A stretch of 64,000 nucleotides of DNA from Megamerina dolium (GCA_963854835.1 OY978526.1:41951140-42015139); one strand, 5' to 3'. Shown: positions 52,601 through 64,000, numbered from the stretch's first letter. Program-made: numbers and translations. The notes: generated by a model from the sequence alone, not told the origin.

Positions 52601-54669
52601 TGTCTGCTGATATTTATTTGAGCAGATAAGATCCTTGTAGAAACTCTAGGATTAGCTTGTATGGCAGCAACTACAGCTGCTATTGTTCTTGCCTCCGAAC
52701 TGAGGGTTCGCGATAGCAAGGTCCTCTTGCGATTGTCCCACGCTTGGGAAAATTATTCTCGAGCCTCATTTTGTCCATCTGCGAAGAGGAGTGCCGCCTA
52801 ATGTACGCCTACATTCTCTTCGGGTGGAAACTACGGACTTCAATGCGTGATAGCGGAGCACAAATTCTTGTTTCATTATCCCAATTTTCCATTTTCGTTA
52901 AATTTAAAGATGAATGTATTAATAAAAAAAAAAATGGAACAGATATGTTACATAGGAAAAAAGCTATTACGTTTTCTTTTGGTAGCAGCTTTCATCAACC
53001 ACTCTGAATTTACTAATTAATAGACTTGTTTGAGAATAAAAAAAAAAAAATATGTGGCACTTAAAGCCCCAAAGGGCTCATTGGTCAAACTTCTCTTCCA
53101 TTACTGTTATGCGTCTTAAATTTTGGACAGTATTAGAATGGACCTACTTATTTTAGCCGGTTCCGAACGGCAGAACACTTGTGACATCACTTTTTCTGAG
53201 CTTTGTCACAGAGTTCTTTTTAGAAGCTTTTTCATGGCAAGTTGTTACTGTCGGAAGAATTGCCAATTGCTTGCCGACAGGTGTGTACCGTTCGAAAGAA
53301 AAATCTTTTCGATATTAAATTTGTTATGCATCAGCCGGGTATTGAACCACGACCTACAGATCAGAAGGCGAACACACTAACCACACCACCACTACGGCAC
53401 TCCTGTTTGAGAATGGGCTTGATAAAATGACAAAACAGGTCTTCCCTCCACACAAAAATATATTTCCGTATGTATTATGTATTTTTACGCCTTGTGCATC
53501 AAATACAAAACTATGGAACAGAAACTTGGTACAAATGTTTACGTACGTATAATACTATAAGAATGAAGCTTGACATATACATTTATTTGAAATGAGTGTC
53601 TTTCGGTATGAACACTACTCTTGGCTTTGGCACAAAAGTATGTTTCATCGAAGCTGTGCAGTATTACCGAAGTAAAAGCGGTCGGTTTACTTCTTAAAGT
53701 ATAGCTTTGTATGGATGGTATTGTCACTAATAATTGGTCAATAAGAGTTCTTTAGATTGTCTTCGTCAGATGCATTTATCATAATTTAATAAAATATTCA
53801 GGCTAGTATAGTTAGATAGTATAGATAGTATACAAAATGTTGTAGTTTAACTAGTTATAATTCTAGGCGATTACCAAATGGACTGACTGCTGTATATTAC
53901 GATTAATGACCGGTATTCAGAAATATGACAGTTAGGAAGTGATAAATATAGGAGTACCTAATATATGTCTATTTTCAAAAAAACTCCTACATAAATGCGT
54001 TCATAAAAAATACGAACTATTTTTGAATCGAAAATTAGACACTTGTTACAATAAATTATGTGTTCACTCATATTTTCAACAAAATTTAAAATCGTTACTG
54101 TGTTGGCTCATAATATTATTTGCAAAGATAATATTTATATATGCATGCATGTGTGTCTGTGTGCCATCCATCAATTGTTAATGAATAATAATGCTTTCCA
54201 GAAACCAATCGGAATGAAATCTATAATAAATCAATTGGCTAGGACAGAACTGCATAAATTACAACTGCAATACAGTAAATGTTGCATATCATCTAATTGC
54301 AAATACCAATTGCATACAAATATGGCACAAATTACTCCATCTCGAATACATAGCTATGTTATGTAGTTGGATTGCTTTGATGTGTCTCCTTTCAGAGCAA
54401 GATATAGAAAGGTAGAACAAACAGAGGTGTGGAGGTATATTCGATATTGTTGTACAAATCGAATTTGATTGCATTTTAATTACAAAAACCCAGAGAATTG
54501 TGAGTATGTGGATGGCCAAGTATGTGTGTCATTTGAATCGGTCAAATACGTAAAAGAGCAAAGTAATCGAATGACCACATTAGACCACATCATACACTGC
54601 AGATATGTACAAGGATAAAGTACAAATATGTACTTAGCTACATGACAAGACTCATGGAAATATCAAACA

Positions 54670-54737
<68 letters not shown>

Positions 54738-57700
54738 TATTTGTATTTGTTTACATATTCAAGTGTGAATGTACTTTTGTCTAATATTTTACTACATGTG
54801 ATTTGTAATTCAAATTCATATATGTACATGAAATATTTTTCTTTAAGAAATTTATTTAATTTTTTAAAGTTGTTAATTTAACACTTCAAATGCAAATATT
54901 CATAATATTGTGTATGTATGTGCGTGTGTGTGTGCTTCTATATGCATGCATATGCATATTATTTTACATTTTCTATGCGAAGTATGCGGTTCTTTTAGCT
55001 GATGCATTTTTAAGTTCATTAAAGCATATTTTTTATTCCGTTGCATGGAATATTACACAAAAACAAAAAAAAAATAAAACAGTAAAAAAATTGCACATGC
55101 AGCATTTGGCATTAGCATATTTTTCCCTCCCAATATATTTACAACTATACCATTCTCTGTCACTCTCGCTTTAATCTAGCTCCAAAGACCGTACCACAAA
55201 CCAACCAAACAACTCAATGTTCAGATCACTTTGTAGGTAGGTAACTACTTTCTAACATTTGTATTCATTTCATATGCAAGTTCGACTCTCGCAACAGTTA
55301 GTTTTTGCGGTGTTGCTATTGCCATTTGTGTTAGTTGTGGTGTTGGCGGTGATGATGCACATATTTACTTGTACAATATACAACAACAGCATGTTGATAT
55401 TTTCCTTTGGGAAGCTAAACAAACAATAAATTCCGTAAATGCGTACACAAATACATATACAATAGTGCATGGGTTTGTGTGTGTATTTATATATAAATGT
55501 AAATAGGAACTAGTGTATACTGAAAGAATATTTATGAATAGTTATTAGAAACTTGTTTATTGATTGCAATTGAAAAATACAAATTAAAACTTGAGAATTT
55601 GAAAAACATTTTTAATTCGAATAAATACTGTGTACTCCCAAATACATATCCAAATAGAAACATTCAAATTTGCATAGTCTTATATGGCACAATGTGGTAG
55701 AATATATGGGGTCACAGTGGCGTAAGCTATAATAATAAACATATTCGCGAAAAGTTTATCCTTTGGTCTATCTAAGGAGATGCCTAAGGAATTATGTTAA
55801 CCTGAAATAAAATGATCATCAGCGAAGGATATTTCGTTAGGATGGCCTCGATATTGTTACTTTTAGACCGCAATGCTTGATTTTTGTTTCTGTTAAATCA
55901 AAAGCAAGTCAATACAAGTCACTAAAATGTATGCACATATTGAAAATGCTAATGAGAAAAAGCAAAATTGTATAATAAATAACTCCGTTCGTGATATATT
56001 CTTGAATTAATTCTACAATTGTATTTTGTGACTTTGCAAGAATGACAAAATTTATATAGTATATATTTCGAACATCGTTGGCAAAAAATGTCATGAAGAA
56101 CCGAAAAATATTTTAATTTGAAATGGAATTGCATTTTTTTTTTCATTTTATTTTGCATACAAATACTCATACTCATATATAGAGAACTATACGAATCGAA
56201 ATGCTCAACATTCCAAATGTAATCTACTCGTATATTGAGTATTTTCCGCCTTAATGCCTTTTTCATTTATAAACTGCAGCACATATAGATTCACACATTC
56301 CTACATATGCAAATTCATATTTGCCAACAGCAGTATGAGCACAGTAGTAATAGTAGTAGTAGCAGCAGCAGTCATGTTTTACCTAAATTTAATGCGTTTT
56401 TCCTTCTATGTTCATAGACTTGATTTTCAGTTGCTGTGTGTTGCTTTTGTTTTTACTCAAGTGAATATGATTACGAAGAAGAGAAGTGAATCCTGTTTTT
56501 TTTTTTTTTTTTGCTTATTTATTTGATTTTCTTATTCCGAATATCTGAATATATACATATACTCATACATAGTCATTCATATGCTTTTCAGTTTATTTTA
56601 CTTTGTTGCATGAATGCATGCATTTCGTAAATTCAGCCTCACCCAGTTGAATGGTCTTACTACATATGTTTGCTTCATTTTCTTTTTGTTTGTTATTTCC
56701 TTTTCACCATTTTCGGTATTCATTCATATTTGTATGTAGGCAGCTGTCGATCGATCGACGAATCTCTTCGAACTGCAATGGTGAAATCAATTTTGTGTCA
56801 ATATGTTTTTTTCATATTCTCTTCTTTCTGTGATGTAAGTTAAATGGGTTCTTTTTACTTCTATGCTTTTATGCTACTGTATGCGTAGCTTTATTCAATG
56901 AGGTATGTGTATTTAATACGAATAGTAGTGCCATCAGCATTTTCATGCGTTCACCATTAGGTTTTTGGCTCAGCATTCATTGAATGACCCCCACACAGTG
57001 ATTGGTTTTTGATCAATGCACAATTTTAATACTAATCTGATTGTATAGGAATATGTAAAGGTGCGCATCACGCACCGTTGCATCATAACCCAGATGAAAT
57101 TGTTATTGTTTTTATTTTTCATCGTACTTCTTTGTATATAATTAACATAGCTAAGGGACTTATTTAAGATATTAGTATGAAAATATCTTACGCTTTAATG
57201 TTGTAAATGTATCTACATTCGAGAGGCTATTAAAATAACAAGTGTTTATATCCGATTGTATATATTGTATAAATATTGTAGTGCACTTAATCGCACAAGT
57301 AGCTCGTATGTATGGAATAGCATTGTTTTCACAACATTGCAAGTAATTGACGGTGCACAATGACTGAGCAATATCAAAATGTTAATAGTGTCTACTATTG
57401 CATTGTAAGTGGTGGAATAACTAGAGGTGGATGTGAGAGAGCGAAAAACAAAGTTAAGAATGCTTTAGGCAAAGAAATCGTTACACGCATCACAGATGAA
57501 AGTGCACTTTAGAACATTTCTTCTTCACTAGTTTATGAAAGAATATACAGGGTGATTTTTTAGCAACATTCTTCTTGGCAACAATGTTTTTGGCAGCTTA
57601 GCTGTTTTCGTGTAACATGTTACTATCAAACATGTTCAGTTTGGTCTATAATTTAACCATGAATCGACTTACAAACGCTTGTACTTAGCAACGCTTGTAG

Positions 57701-60700
57701 ATTTTTTAATTATATGATCAAAATTCATGCTCGGTTCATTCATCCATTCATTTTATGGTCAGTTTGGGCGACCTTCTGAAGCGGCTATTCGGAATCTTGT
57801 GACTAAATGTCGTACCAAATTTACATTATTGGGCATTAAACCACCAACACACATACGTAGAATACGGCCAGTCGAAAATATTGCAGCTGTATTCGCCAGT
57901 GTTGTTGATGACCTTGAATTATCGATTTATTCGTGAGATACCGGCCGATATGTTGGAGAGAGTATGCCAAAATTGAACCCAGCGTATGAACCATTTGAGG
58001 CGCAGCCGCTTTCAACAATTACATGAAAATAAAGATTTCATACATTTCTCTAAATTTTGTGTTTTTTTTTTTTTAATCAAATCCGAAGGCTCTTAAAAAA
58101 TCGCCCTGTGGTATAAAGGAAGAAATGACTCATAGGATATTTGATACTCGCGCACACACATATACGCGCATACAGTTGTGAACATAATAATAGTAGTGCA
58201 TTTGAAGCAAATAAATATAAATTCATGTGAAAATTCTGTCATAGAAATGCTCTTTTAAGGGAAATTCAACTAGTTAAAGACACACAATTAGCTTTCGATT
58301 AGATTTAGTTATGAAGGATGTTTCATTAGGGGTTAATACGTTGCCAAATACGTTCCTTTTGTTCTACGTCATCGTTCTTGTTTTTCATTGTGCAAAGGAT
58401 CGTAGTAGATTGATAGCCCAAATTAATCGTCATACTGACATAATTTCTTTGTGAACTTAAAATTGGACAGCTGCTTTCATATGCAAAGATTTAATTTTTT
58501 GATCGGAAAATCATACTTATCAGGGAAATGGGAAGTGTAGAATTCACTGCGAAACAAAGTTTTTCCAAGCTAATTATACCCTACACTCAAAGAGGAGTAA
58601 GAGATTACGTGGATTAGGATGAAAAGCACGCCCTCTTCTGTTATGTCTGCCCATTTTCCCAAATGATTTGTCATATTTTTTTCTATATCTCGTTGTTATT
58701 GTCACATCCCCAACTGTACGTTCTAAGAGTTTTTATAATACGTTAAGTATGGCATGTTAGTATAGTATAATATGGTACGTTATACTCGTATTATGGTATT
58801 CATATACATATATGAAGTATACATTCTTTTAATGCATAAATATGCACACCTCCTCCTGTCCATAAAATTGTGTGAAACAATGATTCTACTTGTTTTACGT
58901 TCATATAATATTCTGCTCTACAAGTATGGGAGGGTGATTGAAAAGCATCCACTTGTAATCTGTTTTCAAATGCAAGTTGAGCAATAGAAATTTATTTTTT
59001 CAGCTTCTTTCTATTTTATTTTATTATTATTTCAGTATTTTATTTTTTTCATTTTGCTAGAATTTGCAAATTTTCAAATCATTAGTATAAGAATTGCATA
59101 ATCTTTCTTCGTACACGCGAAACTACTCAACTAACATTGTTATTAAGTGTGAAATTCTATTAAAAGTTAAGGTGCAACTTGTGAACTTGCTGCATTGCAA
59201 AATAGAAAGTCGACAGTGTCATTCAGATACATATGTATGCGCAGGAAAAGTTGGTTTCAGAGAATAAAAATAAATATGAGTAGAAATCAGTTGATGCTAA
59301 TATGTGTGCAATTGCAAAAAAAAAAAGTTTTCCTTGTACTTGCCGTACTCCAAAAAATTTTCAATAAATGCAAGACATCAGAAGTTAGAAGTAAATACTT
59401 AAACATTATATTTCACATTAAGTATTACTCATACGCATAGTGTGACAATGTTATTGAAATCAATAGTGATTATATGAAAATTCTGAAGGTACAAAATTTG
59501 GTGAATTTTGGCATGTTTTTCGAAATTGAACTTGTGCTTGCGATGTAAATTCATTTTTGTGTACTTACATATGTAAAAGGATTAAATGAGTTGACAAATA
59601 TTGGGTAATTTATTGTGAATGAGTGAATGAGTACAAGTAAATTTGCCACTTGGAATAAATTAGTTGAAAATTTGGGCATTGAAATGTGTATTGTTTTTTT
59701 TTATTATTATTCGAAAAATACACAAACTAAAAAAAGGCCCGTTTTAGCATATCTACATGCATTTCGACCTACAAATATAACTATAGATTTTTATATGGAT
59801 TTAGTAATGAACGTGATTTAATCATCATTATCATTACCATTATCATTGGCTTGGTTCGTTTAACATTGTTTACTGTATGCTTTGCCCTTTCAGGTGTGGC
59901 AAGCCATAACAATCAAAATCCTTTTCTCTACTCTATTGACTTTATCCGAAAATGACCGCGAGCTTTTGTTCGTTTACGTGTTTATGTTTTTGTGTGTGTT
60001 TATTTTTACGTTAAATACATTTACTTTCACCACAATGTTAACAACAATCACTTGTTGTTTACATAAATTTTGGGGTTTTTGTCAGTTGAAGTTTCTCTTT
60101 TGTGTGCGTGTACGTAGTTATGTATTGCAAGCTCTCTCATAAAAACGTATTATACATACATGTATCCTATGGGCAGAAAAGCAAACATCATAAATGCACC
60201 TACATTTTAGTTATCTATATTTTGTTGTTGTTGTTATTGTTGTTGTTGTTGTTTATTTACTGACAAATACTATAAGTACTTTTTGGTTTTCGTTTCACAA
60301 ACAATATTTAACAAGTTTATTTTTGAATCAGATAGGGACTAAAATATTAATTTTTTTTTTCATTGAGTTTTTTATATCTACATATTGACGCGATAAGAGA
60401 ATGTTGCTAGACAGAGATTACAGTCAATATGAACACTGACTTACTTATATGCAATAAGGTACATTGTTATTGCGCTAAACGAAATTCTGATGTAATGGAC
60501 CCAATGTTTTCTGATTCTGGCAAATCAATACTGTGGGTGCTTAACTAGTAAGTTAATCTTCTTTATAAATTGTGCTACAGAGATGAGGCAATCTAAAAGC
60601 CGAATTAACTACCACCACTCTTTAATGTGTTGCATACTATATATTACTGTTAAGGTTCGAACTATGATTGATTTGTTGCTACTTATTGTAAATTAACTGA

Positions 60701-63700
60701 AAATTAGATTTATTACTAATAAATGTGAACCTACATAAATAATCCACTTAAAACATACATACATACAAACACCTACACATTCATATGCTTTGAAAGGCAT
60801 CATTATGAGCTTATTTGCGCAACGATTATGTTATCGTTTTACGCCATAATGAGTTTAGTACTAATAATATGTACTTAGTAATACTACTATGTATGGGTAG
60901 GTAGTGGTAGTCGTATTTGCTGTTGCAATACAAGTTCATATTGCACTTAAATTGTCTGAAGAGGTAATTGAAAATTCATTGCATGCAATTGTTCGAATGA
61001 AATAGGTATCGTTAATGTTGCTATAATAAAATCGAATCAATATTACGGGTAGTGCAGTGAAACCGTATTCCGTATTTGTATTCGTTCAAAATAAGCACGT
61101 AAGTTCATACGTACAATATATAAACAAGCATGGCTGCAGGCATATATTTGTTGAAAATAATTGCATATATCGGTTATAATACATCTCTTCTAGTTTTTAC
61201 TTTGTGAAAAATATGAGCCCATCATGTAAAATTGTTGAGAAATTTCGGACTAAAAGGTCAACAAAATTCATTTATGGTGACACTTACCCTGACATCGCAA
61301 CCATAATGAATTTAACATTCACTTATGTTGTAGACCTATTTCACTATGTTATTCACAGACTTGCTACATACATCTACTATAATTGAATCACATTAAATCA
61401 GGACTATGTATCATCACTCACAATAAGTAATTGTTGCAATTTGTCAAATTGTTTAGTAGTATGCTGCGTTTACCCATTTATCTATGTACATGTATATGCA
61501 TTGCTCTCTTGGCTCAACACAATAATTAGTTGAAGGACAAACGCAAGCTAAATGCCACTGATTGAATTTGTAAGCGATTGTTGAATTTCGCTCAAGTCAT
61601 ATACTTATACGTGACCTTAAAAGAGTATTAGCTTCAATGACCGTCGGCCTATATACATTGGAGTGGACAAGTAATCTAAAAGCTAAATTAAGTTCAAGCC
61701 CCTTGTGAAGCTCCCATACTCATTTTCGTTATTCTAATATATAATTCAGTGCAAACATAACTTTATCAAAATGATAATTAACAATTTGTAATTGTTCTAT
61801 TTACGCAAATACAAACAGTTCGGCAGATTACATAAAGAGTAAGATCTGTTACAAATTTATTAGCCAAGATATTTTGATTGAAAGCAACAATAACTCGTGA
61901 CTATGTCTGCTTGTATAACATCCGCCTTACACATTGAATCTTTTTCGAAAAAAAAGCGCAAAAAAGTAGTAAATAATATATTTTATGTTAAAACCAAATA
62001 AATAATATTGGAGCTTATAGGTGAAATTGACCTGTATAACATTATTTTTTTAATGGCAAAAAGAAAATACAAAAAATTTACATTTAAACGTTTGTAAATG
62101 AATGGAAATTGTATAAATATATTAAAAATCACGAAGAAAAAGCGAAAGAAAAATTAATACTTACTTACTTACTTATGTGGTCGTTACAACCGAAAATCGA
62201 TTTAGGCCGAATCTAGCATGTTTCGCCAGACAGCTCTTTCCTTCGCTAGTTGGCGCCAGTTAGATATTCCAAGCGCTGACAAGTTCTTCAGTACTTGATC
62301 TTTCCACCCGAGGTTAGGTCTGCCTCTTAAGCGTCGCCCACCAGCGGGTTCTGAATATAACACCTTCTTACCCGAAGCGTGTGCTTCCATTCGCTCGACA
62401 TGACGTAGCCAGCGCAGCCGCTGAATTTTAATACACTTTACTATGTCGGTGTCGAAATACAGCTTATGGCTGTACCTTATTCGATACTCGTCACCAACGC
62501 AAATACGTCCAAAGATCTTACATAGGACCTTTCTTTCGAAAACTCCGAGCGTTCTCTCATCTGAAGTGGAAATTGTCCAAGATTCGGTGCCATATGTAAG
62601 GAAAGGCGTGATGAGAGACTTATAGAGTGTGGTTTTCATTCTTCGAGAGAGGGATCGACTCCTCAATTGCTTACTTAACCCAAAGTAGTACCTGTTAGCA
62701 AGAGTGATCCTTCGCAATATCTCCAGGCTGACGTAATTACTGGTGTTAATGCTGCTTCCAAGATAGATAAAGTCCTTCACTACTTCAAAAATGTAGTTAT
62801 CAACAGTGACGTGCTGTCCAGGACGCAGGGACTCTTTGTTTGTTGATACTAGGTACTTCGTCTTGCCCTCTTTCACCGTAAGACCCATCCGTCGCGGCTC
62901 TCTTTCCAACTCTGAGAAAAATTAATATCGACACCAATAAAAATATATTTAACCCTTTCGACCCGACTCTAGAATAGCAATGTTAGAATAAAACTTTTGA
63001 TTGGAACTGCTTATTTAGGTATTGTAGAACTTATCACTGAATGAAAATCTGAGAAACAATGATGGGGATACTCAGGGCGAGGTGGTAAACCATTGTACCA
63101 TACGGGATGTTATGTGGTACAAATATGTACCAACCGTCAAGCATAGCAAACTATTCCAAATAGAAATAATAACCACAAAGATATAAATAATAGCAAATAG
63201 TACATTATATTTTATTAATTTTTAACATGAATAGAAAAGAAAAAGAACGTTATGATAAGAAAAGGTTTTTTTTTACTTGGCACTCGTGATAGACTGCTAA
63301 GGTAACAAAAAATGATTTGAATAGCATCATTATTTCGATTGAAGTCACTATATATTACCCATGCGCTTACAGCTGTTATTATTATCAAATGGTAAATAAA
63401 TTTCTTCCACCATATATCCCATTTTCGATCAAGAGGGCCCAAAAAGATTTTTGATATTATATCTTTTTTAGTAAATAAAAACCCACGAAAAGATAAGAAT
63501 TATATTATCCGGTACTTTCAAATTGCTTGCGCTATTTCGGGAAAATTGTTTTATCCTCAAATGAGGCCATACTTTTCAAAAAGAATTTTTCCTCATTATG
63601 TATTTGCCTCAAACCAAGCAAAGTCCATCGAGCAGCCAGTAATGTATTCGTTTAGTAACTAGCGATTCGCTTCCAGCTTTAAAATTAGTGCAAAGACTTT

Positions 63701-64000
63701 TAATAAAAATTGAATGCTTTAAACGTATGCACTATTTGATGCACTATTACAATTAGTTTGCCACTTAATTTACATACATTTTCTTATCCCGATTTGCTAT
63801 GTACTCGTATATACAAAACTTTGTTCTTCATATACGTATTTATGTACATACCCTTTGCTGCAATGTCTGATTTCACATTTATATATATTTTTTTTATGTT
63901 CTTGTGTTGCTTTATCATTACAGACTATAGCAGTACGAAAGCATTACGCATACTAAACTCTGAACTGGCAGATACGTTGGGAAATCTTTTATCGCGTGCC
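43678..64000 (+). CDS. MetRS-m: Methionyl-tRNA synthetase, mitochondrial (partial, runs off window)
   Basis: Class I aminoacyl-tRNA synthetase that charges mitochondrial tRNA-Met. Exons: 43678-43771, 43842-44122, 44188-44613, 44680-44773, 44925-45095 and 63924 to the window end; phases fit at every junction. Visible length is 381 residues; the C-terminal part lies beyond 64000. The start [18 protein letters not shown] is basic and hydroxylated, like a mitochondrial presequence. [21 protein letters not shown] holds the HIGH-type ATP motif, split by intron 1. Then come [10 protein letters not shown] and [42 protein letters not shown], and [10 protein letters not shown], the KMSKS loop. Exon 6 reads [20 protein letters not shown], the expected continuation after HSDG. 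The absence of a zinc-knuckle insertion fits the mitochondrial type. ATG at 43678 is chosen because it gives the open presequence; the ATG at 43671 meets a stop. Confidence 0.94.
44614..44679 (+). other. 66-bp stop-free phase-0 intron in MetRS-m
   Basis: Runs from GTTGGT to TTGTTACAG. It is a multiple of three, has no in-frame stop and sits between whole codons. If retained it would add 22 mostly hydrophobic residues between YPDSR and YRAHWPPS, a place where the family has none, so splicing is expected. Confidence 0.75.
45096..46565. other. Intron stretch without features
   Basis: AT-rich; no exon or recognised repeat. Confidence 0.45.
46578..46946 (-). mobile_element. tRNA-derived SINE, copy 1
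   Basis: 369-bp insert flanked by the perfect 12-mer CTAAGCTTATAA at 46566-46577 and 46947-46958. Read on the minus strand it begins with a tRNA-like head: TAGCTCAGTGGTTAGTG resembles the pol III A box and GTGGTTCAATCC the B box. A unique body of about 280 bases follows, then a T-rich tail (ATTTATTTTTTTTT). The tRNA-like part is not expected to fold into a working tRNA. Function is parasitic, needing a partner LINE. Confidence 0.88.
46959..48530. other. Intron stretch without features
   Basis: T-rich on the plus strand around 47170-47400; no exon recognised. Confidence 0.45.
48531..49902 (-). mobile_element. Harbinger-like element remnant
   Basis: About 1.37 kb bounded by AGGGTGTGTTTT and its inverse AAAACACACCCT. 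On the minus strand 49746-49486 encodes 86 residues reading [19 protein letters not shown], then [15 protein letters not shown] and [14 protein letters not shown], which resemble the N-terminal region of PIF/Harbinger (HARBI1-like) nucleases. The catalytic DDE region is not recognisable. The 3-bp target duplication expected for Harbinger is not evident, so the boundary may be off by a few bases. Confidence 0.6.
49903..51731. other. Intron stretch without genes
   Basis: AT-rich; two copies of a motif like ATGAAAACCACG near 51598 and 51690 are shared with 30990 and 58620. Confidence 0.45.
51732..53006 (-). mobile_element. Tc1/mariner-type transposon, nearly full length, inactive
   Basis: About 1275 bp with imperfect inverted ends: CAGGTTGGCTGATGAATATT on the left and CAGAGTGGTTGATGAA from the right. 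Transposase on the minus strand is split over at least four frames. A start near 52890 gives MENWDNET. The frame 52719-52237 has a second helix-turn-helix region ([20 protein letters not shown]), then [11 protein letters not shown] with the first catalytic Asp and [20 protein letters not shown]. The next frame has [13 protein letters not shown] with the second Asp. The final frame 52090-51848 reads [14 protein letters not shown], where the family has SPDLTPPDFFLWGY, so the Asp positions are Tyr. Related in plan to the element at 15655 but with different ends. Confidence 0.85.
53038..53403 (-). mobile_element. tRNA-derived SINE, copy 2
   Basis: 366-bp copy of the SINE at 46578, flanked by TGTTTGAGAAT at 53027-53037 and 53404-53414. 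It has the same head, body and T-rich tail. The A-box region is damaged: ACCACACCACCACTACGG replaces the other copy's ACCACTGAGCTACGG. The B box GTGGTTCAATACC has one change. Confidence 0.88.
53415..57547. other. Intron stretch with microsatellites
   Basis: No exon recognised. Includes the TA run at 54672-54734 and short CA, AGC and TG runs. A poly-T run lies near 56498. Confidence 0.5.
54672..54734. repeat. TA dinucleotide microsatellite
   Basis: About 31 uninterrupted TA units. Length is likely to vary between individuals and to be error-prone in assembly. Confidence 0.95.
57548..58108 (+). mobile_element. MITE by internal deletion (copy 2)
   Basis: 561-bp relative of the unit at 25010, in the opposite orientation. 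Ends are CAGGGTGATTTTTTA and the inverse TTAAAAAATCGCCCTG. TA precedes it, but TG follows, so one flank has mutated. The plus strand keeps [22 protein letters not shown] and then [13 protein letters not shown]. The joint between the N- and C-terminal parts is identical to copy 1. Confidence 0.88.
58109..62147. other. Intron stretch with a solo transposon end
   Basis: Mostly AT-rich. CAGTTGTGAACATAATAATA at 58173 resembles the end of the Tc1 element at 41256. GTT repeats occur near 60222-60252. No exon recognised. Confidence 0.5.
58173..58200 (+). repeat. Solo Tc1-like terminal repeat
   Basis: CAGTTGTGAACATAATAATAG is close to CAGTTGTGTTCATAAAAATAG of the Tc1 end, preceded by TA. No transposase follows. 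Confidence 0.5.
62160..62915 (-). mobile_element. 5'-truncated RTE-like LINE with 12-bp target duplication (copy 2)
   Basis: 756 bp flanked by GAAAAATTAATA at 62148-62159 and 62916-62927. The minus strand encodes 235 residues uninterrupted to the stop near 62202: [63 protein letters not shown] and [11 protein letters not shown]. The catalytic ADD region is lost by 5' truncation. The 3' end is CCACATAAG followed by TAAG repeats. Compared with copy 1 it lacks about three codons around YELYAD. Confidence 0.92.
62928..63923. other. End of MetRS-m intron 5
   Basis: AT-rich intron sequence leading to the acceptor at 63922-63923. A pyrimidine-rich tract precedes it. Confidence 0.5.

Larger units (their letters stand above)
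45096..63923 (+). other. 18.8-kb intron 5 of MetRS-m
   Basis: Donor GTAAGT follows the split Asn codon after HSDG; the acceptor CATTACAG precedes 63924. The phase is 1 on both sides. The intron holds all mobile elements listed from 46578 to 62915. I see no nested host gene. Confidence 0.88.

Noticed and set aside
54638..54881. Open frames over the TA run on both strands
   Set aside because: Tyr-Ile repeats are produced by the TA microsatellite.

Overview
The window looks like nuclear DNA of a higher dipteran fly, and a tephritid-like fruit fly is my guess. The basis is AT-rich DNA, spliced genes with introns of 65-92 bp beside very long ones, genes that read like Drosophila Dic1, an ADAM protease and MetRS-m, and a dense load of mariner, Tc1, Harbinger-like, LINE and SINE insertions. 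There is no operon, phage, plasmid or CRISPR structure. The species is inferred, not read.

Layout. (1) 1-4285: gene-poor, with one decayed LINE RNase H fragment and one SINE fragment. (2) 4286-5630, minus: a complete five-exon mitochondrial dicarboxylate-type carrier. (3) 5631-29482: about 24 kb without a host exon I can support. It holds two broken mariners, four LINE 3' fragments, a Tc1/mariner-type 3' fragment, and two internally deleted MITEs. It may be intergenic or 5' intron of the ADAM gene. (4) 29483-38836, plus: nine exons of a membrane-anchored ADAM metalloprotease with intact zinc site, disintegrin, Cys-rich and EGF-like regions, one membrane helix and a choice of two cytoplasmic tails. 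The first exons are not visible. (5) 38837-43677: 3' UTR, a small MITE candidate and one Tc1 element with complete ends and a dead transposase. (6) 43678-64000, plus: mitochondrial methionyl-tRNA synthetase. Exons 1-5 lie at 43678-45095 and exon 6 only at 63924, so an 18.8-kb intron fills nearly all of the last 19 kb. That intron carries two tRNA-derived SINEs with target-site duplications, a Harbinger-like element, a nearly full Tc1/mariner-type element, a MITE and a LINE with a 12-bp duplication.

The three host genes are unrelated in pathway: carrier and synthetase act in mitochondria, the ADAM at the cell surface. The most interesting signals are two 66-bp stop-free phase-0 introns, one in the ADAM gene and one in MetRS-m, the alternative ADAM tails, the giant TE-filled intron, and a SINE family with T-rich tails. 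I found no convincing wholly new biological system.
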